6,512 nt of DNA from an uncultured Lentisphaeraceae bacterium (GTDB lineage: Bacteria > Verrucomicrobiota > Kiritimatiellia > RFP12 > DVOR01), in assembly GCA_937892925.1 (NCBI GenBank), contig CALBHX010000035.1, positions 1 to 6,512 on the forward strand, given 5' to 3'. This document shows positions 1 through 6,512 of the stretch, piece by piece (the stretch's first letter is position 1; every line of letters starts with the position of its first letter). The position numbers were made by a program, and so were the translations under genes. The notes below the pieces were generated by a model that was given only the letters and a program-made list of their open reading frames with translations, searched no databases and was not told the DNA's origin.

Positions 1-1
1 T

Positions 2-850
2 ACGGCGGAGTCACTCTGGCTTTCCAGTTCATCGAAAGCGCGTCTGATTCTCTCGAACTCGACGCTCGCTAAGGTGCCGGAGGTGTTTGTAAACGGGTGT
101 AACCTGTGGACGGATGTCAAGGATGTAACGGTGCCCGGAACGATGACCGTGGGCACAGGCGGCTCCGCGCATGACGGCAGCAACAATTATGGGAATGCGG
201 CGCTTCGGCTGGGGTATAACCTTACGGTGAAGGGGGCGTTTACGGTACCCGAGGGGCAGGTCGTCAAGGTCGCGCCCGGCGCGGCGGGCAAGCGTCTGAC
301 GCTCAGCGGCGGGCTGTACGGCGCGGGGACGCTCCGCTTGGGCGGCTCGCACGCCGGGGATGCCGGCACGCTGGCGGTTATGGGGGGAACCTTCACCGGC
401 ACCCTCGGGCTTTACAATGACGCGTCAGCGAAGTCTAGCGGCACGATCACGCTCAACGGCGCGGATCTCTGCCCCGCGCTCGATATGCGCGATGTGAAGA
501 ACGGCTCCATTACGGTGAATATCTCCCAGCCCATGGGGCTCAATAACGGCTCGCAGCTCACGGCCGGGCAGCTGAACCTCACGGGCATCCCCGGAACGGA
601 AACCGCCGCCTTTACCGTGGCCGCGGGCGCGGCCGTAACCGTGGGCGAGGGGCTGACGCTGAACCTGCCGGCTTCGGCACAGCCGGCGCCCGGCGAAACG
701 GGCACCTATAAGCTCTTCGATCTTTCGGCGGAAGGCGCCTCCGTAACGGGATCGCTGGAAGGCGCGCAGATCCGCTTCAATAACCTCATTCCGGGCACGG
801 GCGCGGCCACGGCGGCGCTCGGCGAAGACGGCACGCTGACGCTGACGGTG
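2..850 (+). repeat. Large protein repeat unit, copy 1 (about 283 residues)
   Basis: This is the first of two clearly homologous tandem units in the giant gene. It begins with TAESLW at the very edge of the window, so it may extend upstream or be preceded by further copies. Landmarks shared with copy 2 in the same order are VPGTMTVGTGG (residues 44-54), an 'NAALRLGYNLTVKGAFTVP' stretch, 'SGGLYGAGTLRL', 'GGTFTGTLGLYN', 'LNGADLCPALDM', 'ISQPMGLN', 'INLPAS'-type and 'LFDLSAEG'. The pattern of strand plus Gly/Asn turn suggests several solenoid coils per unit. The 'G.G.L.L.GGTFTG' part resembles PATR-type strands. A 60-residue linker (851-1030) separates it from copy 2. Confidence 0.9.
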
Positions 851-3800
851 CCGGCGGCAGCCTCCGTTGAGCTGGACGAGAACGGTTTCCCGGCTGCAAG
901 CAACTATGCCGAAGGCGTGGGCACGGCACTGACGCAGGAGAGCGTTGCCGATTCGGCCTACAGCTATGCCGGCAAGCATCTGAAGATCACCCTCACGAAG
1001 ATTGACGGGCAGAAGAATATGGGCGCGGTTACGGCGGCATCGCTGTGGATCACGGGGAACCCGGCTACGCGCTTCCGGGTGGCTGCGGCATCGCTCGCCT
1101 CGGTGCCGCAGATCTTCCTGAGCAATGTGAATATGTGGGTGAAGGATGCAGCTGCAACGGTGCCCGGAAAGATGACCGTGGGCACGGGCGGCACCTCCAC
1201 CACCGGCGACTCCGGCAACTGCTACGAACACGCGGCCTTCCGGCTGTCGAACAATCTCACCGTGAACGGCGCGTTCACGGTGCCTGCCGGGCAGATTGTC
1301 CGGGCGGCAACGGATGAGACGGTAAACGCTGAGCTGTCGCTTCAGGGCGGGCTTTACGGCTCCGGCGAGCTGCGTGTGAGCGGCGACTACAAGGGCACGA
1401 AGACCACCGTGCTCAAGGTTGCGGGCGGCACGTTCACCGGCACCCTCGGCCTCTATAATGCCTATACGGACAAAGCCTCCAAGGGCACGATTACGCTCGA
1501 TGGCGCGGAGCTGTGCCCCACGCTCGATATGGCGCCGGTAACGAAAGGCTCCCTCACGGTGAACGTCTCCCAGCCCATGGGGCTCAATAAAGGCACGCAG
1601 CTCACCGCCGGGCGCCTGAACATCACGGGCGACGCTTTCGCTTCCTTGGCCGAGGGCAAGGCCGCCTTCACGCTCGCGCCCGGCGCAGCCGTTGCGGTGG
1701 GTGAGGACGTGGTCATCAATCTGCCCGCCAGCTGCACGCCGAAAGCCGGGCAGACGATGACCTTCCGTCTCTTTGATGTCTCCGCCGAGGGCGCCGCACT
1801 CTTCGGTAATTTGAAGCTTTCCAATCTGCTGTTCGATGGCAAAGCCGCCGATGCCGCGGTCTTCTCGCCTGAGCTCTCGGCTGATGGCGTGCTGACGGTG
1901 GGCGATGCACCGGTGCTTGACGGCACGGCCATGACCACGATCACGGCTTCTGCCGAAGCGTTTACGCCGGCGGCAGGTGAATCGGCCTCGGCCAAAATTT
2001 TGCTAGGCTCCGGCACGGAGTCGATCGCCTTTCAGGCACTCACGGTGGATGCGCTGGAGCTGAACACCGAGGCCGGCGCACCGGCGGCGCTCACCCTCTC
2101 CGGTTCGCTCACCGCTCCCGCCGGGGTCTCGCTGACGGGGAGCATCCCCGCGCGGGTCGTCTTCGCCCCCGCGGCAGGCGACACGCTCACCTTTGGGCTC
2201 AATGCCGCAAAGAAAGGACCCTTCAACGGCGCGGCCGATGCGCTCGTCTTTGACGGCGCGGGCACCGTGAGCTATCACCTCGGCGCGCTCGAAGAAGCCG
2301 CCGGGCGAAACCTCGCCGCCCAGATTATTGCCCAGGGCTCCGGAACGTACACCGTGATCGCCGATGGCGACGATGCGAATATGGTGCTCGACGATGAAAC
2401 CTTCACGGCCGAGCGCCCGGTGATTCACGTGAAGGGCGGTGCTGCCCTCACCCTCCAGCCGCGCAACTTCGTGGGATGGGACGCCCAGCAGGGCTCCGGT
2501 GCGTTCCTGCCGGGCATTGTGACGCTTCTCGACGGCGGCGCGGATGCCGCTCAGACGGCCACGCTCAACCGCATCCCTCTGATGAACGGCGAGACGCCGC
2601 GTACCGATCAGCTCCTCTCCCCGATCTGGTTTAAGGGCTTCTCCACCATGACCCTTGACCCCGCGGGCGATGTGAATATCTACCGCGCCTCCGAGACGGA
2701 TGCGGTCTTCAAGGCCTTTGATGGCGCGGCGGCTGTGATCACCACCCGCCCGGGCGCCAAAGGCGTGGCCGCGATCGATATCCAGAACAAGAGCAACCCC
2801 ATCGTTGAAGTGGGCGCGGACGCCACGCTCACGTTGGATGTGATCCTTTCCGACAGCAATGCGGGCACGGTTACGACCAAGCGCGGCGCGGGCACACTGG
2901 TGCTCACGCAGGCGAATACCTCCAAAACCTGCCTCACGATCGCTGAGGGCGGCCTGACCTTCTCCGGCGCGGCGGCGGCCTGGGCCGGCGGCATCACGCT
3001 GGCCGATGGCGCGGCCTTCTCCGCCGTAAAGGGCGGCGTGCTCGACACCACAGCGCTGACGCTCGGCGAAGGCTGCGCCCTCTCTGTGGATGAAACCTCT
3101 TCCCTGAAGATTGCGTCTGACCAGCTTTCCGCCTTTACGCCCACGCTGGCCGAGGGCGCCAAGGTGCTGCTCTGTGTGACGGCGGCCGACTACGCCGCAG
3201 GCTCGGTTACGCTCCCGGCGCTTTATGCCGCGCTTCCGGCTGAACGCTTCACGGTGCTTGACCCCGACGGCGCGGAGATCGCAGATGCCGTGCTGGAGGG
3301 CGGCGCGTTCACCTTCAGCGTGCCCACCGTTTCCTTTAGTCAGCCCGCCGGGTGGGAACTGACCGCCCCGGAAATGGCCGTCCGGAAGCAGGCCGCCGAC
3401 ACCACGGCTAATACCGGCCTGGTCAATGACACGGGGCTGCGCCAGACGGTTGGCGAGCGGGAGGCCATTGTGGCCAACATCACCGGCTCGGACAAGGCCG
3501 ACACCGTGGTCATCGCCGGCTATCCTTACGGCGCGGACGAAAAGACCCTCACGCAGGATGTGTGGCTGAAGATCTCCGGCGGCGATCACCGCTTCGTTAT
3601 CGGCGGCAGCGATATGCAGAATTACAGCGGCAAACCCCGCCACTTCACCGGAAACTCGGTGGTGAACCTCTCCGGCGGTGTGGCCGATTACGCCTTCTCC
3701 TGCAACTTCTTCGATGGCAAGGCTTCCACGATCAAAGGCCGTCATGCGCTCGTGATCGAGGGCGATGCGGTGCTCAAGGGCTCCGCCGCCGCCACGGCCG

Positions 3801-6511
3801 CCATCCACGGCTCGGGCGTAACCTACGCCGAGGGTGTGGAGCTCAATATCACTGTCCGCAACCTGCAGAGCGATAACTCCGCTTCCAACGGCGTAGGGAT
3901 CACCCCCGGCTGGGATGGGAAAAACGATCTCTCGGCCGGCTTCCTCGTGGGCGGCGGCATCTCCACCCGCTCGAACGCCCCGCATCAGATCACAGGCAAT
4001 ACCTCCGTCTGCATTGAGCTCCCGGAGACCCTCACGGAGGGCGCCTTCTCCAAAACCCTCGTGGGCGGCAGCTACTCCACGCAGGGCAGCGGCACCTCCT
4101 CCCTCAGCGGCACGGCGCAGGTGAAGGTTTCCGCCCTCGCGGGCATCACCTTTGACCGGCCGATCATCGGCGGTTCTTACGCCACGGGTAATGCCGCCCT
4201 GACCACCCGCCCCCCCGCCGGTTCGCTCACGGGCGGCACATATACCGGCACAATCACAGCCGGCTCCCTCGGTGCGAATGCCAAAACCACCGGCGCGGCC
4301 GCCCTGACGCTCGATGGCGGAGCGGACGTCTCGCAAGCCACGCTCCAGCTCGGCAATGCGGCCTCCGGCACGCTCACGGTGAAGACTTCCGCCGCCCCCA
4401 AGGCGTTGCTGGGCCTCTTCACCACGGTGAATACCGCCGAGGGCGCCGTGCTTACGCTCCCCGCGGGCGCGGATCTCTCCCAGGCGCTCGGCTCCTTCAC
4501 GCTCGATGCCGCCGCCCTTGAAACGCTCACCCTTCAGGGCGCGGCCAAGGCGGCCTTCACCGCGCTGCCCACGGCCGGCTTGGCGATTGTGAATCTCCCA
4601 GCCGGGGTGGAGGCGCTCACGTATACCGTCCCTGAAGGCATCGATATCTCCGGCCTCTCCTGCACGATTGAAGGCGTGGCCGTTACGCCAGTGCTCGAAG
4701 GCACGGTGCTCACGCTCTCGGTGCCACAGGCAGCGGGGCCCTTCACGGCCGAAGTCTCGGCCGATGCCGCGCTGGAAGATCTGGTGTGGCTGAACGCCGC
4801 AGGCGAACGCGCCATCAACACGGCCTATGCGCTGGCTCAGGAAGGCGCCGTGATCAACGTCTCGGCCGCGGCCGCGCTCACCCTCACGGAGAATTATGCT
4901 TCCGAGCAGACCCTCACGGTGAACGTGGCTGAAGGCGCCGCCCTCACCCTGATCGGCTCCGGCGCCCTCGCGCTCCCGGTTTCCGTTACGGGCAGCCTGA
5001 CGCTTTCGGGCTCGGCGCGGGTAAACAGCACCGTCACCCTCTCCGGCGCACTGGAGATCGCAGGCTCGGCCTATGCCAAGGCCGTCGTCCTCTCCGCCGC
5101 CTCCGATACGCTCACCCTCAACCTCGGCTCCGGCTCCGGCAAACACGCCGACATGGTCGGCACCGTCTCCGGCCCCGGTGAGCTCCGCATCTACGCCACC
5201 GGCGGAACCTGGGACGCAGGCTCGGGTTCAGGAAGCACGCTCTTTGCTTCCAGAATGGCCGTGGAGAAGCTGACGGGCTGCATCCGTTTGGGGAATGGGA
5301 CGAACGGTATTCGGTGTGCTCCGAAAACGTTCCCCAACCAGGTCTCGTGCACGATTATCCTCGGAAAGGGCTGCATGTTCCAGCAGAATGATACGTGGGG
5401 GAACTCGGCTTATCCCTGCAAGCTGCCCTTGCAGGTCTCTTCCGGCGCTCATTTGCAGAATGGCAGCTGGGGAACATCCGGCGCGGGCGTGGTTCGTTCC
5501 GGCTACACGGTGAACTTCAATTCGCCGGTTTCGGGTGTTTCGGCAGAAGGCGAGGAGCCTGCACTGGTCAACGCCTATGCCGGCACCGGCGCAGTGAACT
5601 TCAATACCACGGTAACCGGCGATGGCGTAGCCACCGGGAGTTGGGGATCCGGCGAAAAGAAGGCGCTTGTGTACACATTGAATAACGCCGCGAATAATTT
5701 CCGCATGCTCCTGATTCGGAACATGATGCTCTCGACCACGTCGCAGGTGGGGACGACGGTCAATGCGGGGAAGGGCGGGCTCGGCGGCTCGGCCGTTACC
5801 TACGGCACGGAGAATAAGCAGGCTAATAAGTCTACCCTGAACGTGAATGGCGACAACACGATTGCCTCCATCACCGCTTCCAACGGCGGCAACCTGAATC
5901 TCGCCAAGGGCGTAACGCTCACGGTGGAAGGCGCGGCCGATCTCACCGGCCTTACCGCCCTCACCCTCACCCTGCCCGATGATTACACCGGCGCCGCGCT
6001 GCTCTGCCCCCTGCAGGCCAAAACCCTGACGCTCGACCCGGCCAAGGTGACGATCAAGCAGGGCGGAGCGACGGCTGAATATACCGTGCGCGTGCTGGGC
6101 GGAAGCCTCGTGATCGGCGCGGTGCCCTTCGCCGAAAGCCTCGTCGCCGAGGCTGAGGCGCTCGTTCCGGCCGCTCGCCTCGCGCTGGAGCAGGCCGCCG
6201 CCGCAGCCGGCGCTTCGGAAATTACCGATCTGGGCGTGCTCACCGGCGGGGTGCGCACGGCGGGCGCAGAAGCGGTGAACAACGCCGCGGCCTGCTTCGC
6301 GGGGTTGACAGCTGAAGGCGATGCGGCCGGGGTGGTTACGCTTGCTTACGATTTCGGCATCGCCGATCTCCGCGCGGCGGCGGATGGGGAAACCCTGACT
6401 GCCGCGGCAGAAGTCCGCGGCGGGACGTATGCCGAAGGGCTCTGCTTCGACCTTGTTTTTGAGGATGGCTCTGTGCTGGAGATCCCGGCCGAAACCATCA
6501 CGCAGGAGGCC
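2..6511 (+). CDS. Internal fragment of a giant PATR-like beta-solenoid surface protein (partial at both ends)
   Basis: One frame runs through the whole window without a stop: 2170 codons, with start, signal peptide and C-terminus all outside. The protein is rich in Ala, Gly, Thr, Leu and Ser and consists of short alternating hydrophobic strands (LTL, LTV, VTL types) broken by G, GG, DG, NG and GA turns, as in right-handed beta-solenoid passengers. In order, by window residue: two tandem copies of a large unit (1-283, 344-633); a beta-rich stretch with a PATR-like motif (957-989); a GGS-motif module (about 1118-1434); a Leu/Thr/Ala solenoid with three 18-residue rungs (1647-1700); a diverged partial third copy of the first unit (about 1746-1823); and an Ala/Glu-rich, likely helical stretch followed by a beta domain (2043-2170). 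PATR proteins are known as exported passengers; adhesion or a structural surface role is inferred. No catalytic motif was recognised. Nineteen cysteines are spread along it, many for a classical autotransporter passenger. The codon TTA is absent and CTA and TCA are very rare, in line with a G+C-rich genome. Confidence 0.93.
1031..1900 (+). repeat. Large protein repeat unit, copy 2 (about 290 residues)
   Basis: This copy starts with TAASLW exactly 1029 bases (343 codons) after the equivalent point of copy 1. It keeps all its landmarks: VPGKMTVGTGG, 'NNLTVNGAFTVPAGQ', 'LYGSGELRV', 'GGTFTGTLGLYN', 'LDGAELCPTLDM', 'VSQPMGLN', 'INLPAS' and 'LFDVSAEG'. Small in-frame length differences shift the later landmarks to a 1044-base offset. 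Nucleotide similarity is locally high: 521-577 and 1565-1621 match at 51 of 57 positions by direct count, so the duplication still shows at DNA level. The shared Cys in the 'LCP.LDM' element is conserved between copies. After about 1900 the similarity to copy 1 and its linker fades. Confidence 0.9.
2870..2968 (+). repeat. PATR-like (autotransporter-associated beta strand) motif
   Basis: Residues 957-989 read as a Lys-Arg-Gly-Ala-Gly-Thr-Leu-Val-Leu-Thr core, then Gln-Ala-Asn-Thr, then 'LTIAEGGLTFSG'. This follows the family pattern of a 'K.G.GTL.L..ANT' strand pair, a variable turn and a closing 'T.I..G.L' strand, as I know it from the autotransporter-associated beta-strand repeat family. The usual 'YTGGT' turn is replaced by 'SKTCLT', so the match is good but not canonical. 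The preceding stretch (about 2650-2869), with alternating hydrophobic residues and 'ATLTLDV', looks like the lead-in solenoid coil. This is the best single anchor for placing the protein in the PATR-type passenger class. Confidence 0.7.
3353..4300 (+). other. GGS-motif module inside the giant protein
   Basis: Residues about 1118-1434 differ from the surrounding solenoid, with more Asp, Asn, His, Arg and aromatic residues (for example 'PYGADEKTLTQDVWLKISGG' and 'CNFFDGK'). Five related motifs follow: FVIGGS (3593), FLVGGG (3941), TLVGGS (4055), PIIGGS (4160) and a shorter LTGGTY (4226). The first three are each followed, after 12-15 residues, by a '(S/T)G(N/T)..V.(V/I/L)' strand such as TGNSVVNLSGG, TGNTSVCIEL and SGTAQVKVS. 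The pattern recalls 'V.GGG....GNT.V.ISGG' repeats of surface proteins in gut bacteria, an association from memory. Start-to-start spacing is 116, 38, 35 and 22 residues, so the array is irregular. Its function is unknown; it may be a separate beta-helix with a different rung geometry. Confidence 0.6.
4301..4540 (+). repeat. Two-copy 'LTL..GAD(V/L)SQA' solenoid element
   Basis: Two similar elements start at 4301 and 4448, 49 residues apart. The first reads ALTLDGGADVSQATLQL and then closes with GTLTV near 4379. The second reads VLTLPAGADLSQALGSFTL and closes with ETLTLQG near 4540. Each has an opening LTL strand, a Gly-Ala-Asp turn, an amphipathic SQA stretch and a second strand. This is a short internal duplication in the protein; similarity at nucleotide level is only patchy. 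It probably represents successive coils of the same solenoid. Confidence 0.5.
4940..5101 (+). repeat. Three consecutive 18-residue beta-solenoid rungs
   Basis: Residues 1647-1700 split into three ungapped 18-residue lines: ALTLIGSGALALPVSVTG, SLTLSGSARVNSTVTLSG and ALEIAGSAYAKAVVLSAA. The hydrophobic residues at positions 2 and 4, small residues at 6 to 8, and the second strand around positions 13 to 16 line up in all three. The preceding 'QTLTVNVAEGA' and following 'TLTLNLGSG' fit as partial flanking strands. A fixed short period with stacked alternating hydrophobics is the classic sign of a beta-solenoid. This is the most regular stretch of the protein. Confidence 0.65.
5237..5470 (+). repeat. 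Diverged partial third copy of the large repeat unit
   Basis: Residues about 1746-1823 align by eye with the first part of copies 1 and 2. 'GTNGIRCAPKTFPNQVSCTI' followed by ILGKG corresponds to 'CNLWTDVKDVTVPGTMTV' followed by GTG. 'WGNSAYPCKLPLQVSSGA' corresponds to 'YGNAALRLGYNLTVKGA'. Identity is low, but the order of elements and their spacing are kept. The stretch carries five cysteines, which the other two copies mostly lack. Base composition drops here (33 of 60 G+C at 5281-5340 against 43 of 60 at 5041-5100), and codons rare elsewhere appear (AGA, TTG, TGT, CAT). It could also be an unrelated PATR-type coil with convergent sequence. Confidence 0.45.
5510..5935 (+). other. Asn-rich solenoid stretch with VNFN pair
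   Basis: Residues 1837-1978 hold two related strands, VNFNSPVSG (5510) and VNFNTTVTG (5594), 28 residues apart. They are followed by 'YTLNNAANNFRMLLIRN', which resembles the 'L.N..N.F.G.I.V' coil often seen in PATR passengers. 'TLNVNGDNTIASITASNGG' then 'NLNLAKGVTLTV' (about 5836-5925) resembles the 'GDN.I.SI...GG.LNL..G..LTV' closing coil of such passengers. Asn is much more frequent than in the Ala/Thr/Leu solenoid before it, and G+C stays lower (31 of 60 at 5821-5880). I read this as the last solenoid coils before the C-terminal region. Confidence 0.45.
6128..6511 (+). other. Probable helical linker and start of a C-terminal beta domain (truncated)
   Basis: From residue 2043 the solenoid pattern stops. 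Residues about 2043-2102 are Ala/Glu-rich with heptad-like hydrophobics ('AESLVAEAEALVPAARLALE', then an Ala run, then 'AEAVNNAAACFAGL'), which suggests one or two alpha helices. They are followed by 'VVTLAYDFGIADL', a 'LTAAAEVRGG' strand and 'CFDLVFEDGSVLEI', which look like an antiparallel beta domain with aromatic core residues. The same order of 'helix, YDFGI strand, short beta domain' is my recollection of the ends of giant surface proteins in Kiritimatiellia-like genomes; I cannot name a family. It may be a surface-attachment or sorting domain, which is inference. The domain leaves the window unfinished. Confidence 0.4.
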
Positions 6512-6512
6512 G

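Noticed and set aside
425..1231. Antisense open frame of 268 codons
   Set aside because: It has the same register and cause as the longer one: it ends at a sense TCA codon at 425-427 and lies wholly within copy 1 and the start of copy 2 of the sense repeat.
2003..5146. Antisense open frame of 1047 codons
   Set aside because: It lies in codon-on-codon register with the sense frame, so its stops are the sense codons TTA, CTA and TCA, which this gene almost never uses. It ends exactly at the only CTA seen (2003-2005), and it cannot extend upstream past TCA at 5228-5230. Its product is an Arg/Gly/Glu/His-rich mixture with no domain, as expected from reversed Ala/Leu/Thr codons.
5126..5146. LGSGSGKH, resembling a Walker A (P-loop) motif
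   Set aside because: It lacks the Ser/Thr after the Lys and any Walker B partner, and it sits in Gly/Ser-rich solenoid sequence where such strings arise by chance.
1045..5685. Short + strand frames (1045-1317, 3562-3876, 3915-4124, 5073-5273, 5295-5513, 5395-5685)
   Set aside because: All overlap the intact long frame in another phase, are Arg/Pro/Ser-rich low-complexity sequences, and lack a plausible ribosome binding site or recognisable domain.
6305..6310. TTGACA, a perfect -35 hexamer
   Set aside because: No -10-like sequence follows at 16-18 bases (the region is 'ccggggtgg'), and it lies inside the coding frame. It is a chance match.
5500..6511. Possible outer-membrane autotransporter beta-barrel at the end of the window
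   Set aside because: No series of amphipathic strands ending in an aromatic residue was seen. The terminal part is helical and then a short beta domain, so a barrel, if any, would lie beyond the window.
1..6512. Multi-gene defence, secretion or metabolic system
   Set aside because: Only one gene is present. No enzymatic motifs, RNA genes, CRISPR-like repeats or mobile-element ends were found on either strand.

Overview
The whole window is the interior of one very large protein-coding gene on the + strand. Reading frame 2 is open from base 2 to base 6511 (2170 codons, no stop), and both ends run off the window. No intergenic DNA, start codon, stop codon, promoter, RNA gene, insertion sequence or CRISPR array was found. 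All other open frames on both strands, including a 3.1 kb antisense one, are explained as shadows of this gene.

The product is a long, low-complexity protein rich in Ala, Gly, Thr, Leu and Ser, built from short beta strands separated by Gly/Asn/Asp turns. It looks like a secreted or surface-exposed beta-solenoid of the autotransporter-associated beta-strand repeat (PATR) type. The DNA is G+C-rich and strongly prefers GCC/GCG, CTC/CTG, ACG/ACC and GGC codons. Giant PATR-rich proteins of this style are common in Verrucomicrobiota in the broad sense, for example gut Kiritimatiellia and Lentisphaeria. That assignment comes from style and is tentative; no taxonomic marker is present.

Layout. Bases 2-850 and 1031-1900 are two clear tandem copies of a roughly 285-residue unit with a 343-residue period, joined by a 60-residue linker. 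Bases about 1901-3350 are a non-repeated beta-rich stretch with one good PATR motif at 2870-2968. Bases about 3353-4300 are a compositionally different module with recurring 'IGGS/VGGS/VGGG' motifs. Bases about 4300-5101 return to a Leu/Thr/Ala solenoid, including two copies of an 'LTL..GAD(V/L)SQA' element and three consecutive 18-residue rungs. Bases about 5230-5840 are less G+C-rich, use different codons and hold a diverged third copy of part of the N-terminal repeat unit. From about 6128 an Ala/Glu-rich, probably helical segment leads into a Tyr/Phe-containing beta domain that leaves the window.

A surface adhesin or structural role is inferred from architecture only. No enzymatic motif, signal peptide, sorting signal or outer-membrane barrel is visible; these would lie outside the window. 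I see no multi-gene system here. What is worth noting is the internal repeat hierarchy and mosaic composition of the giant gene.
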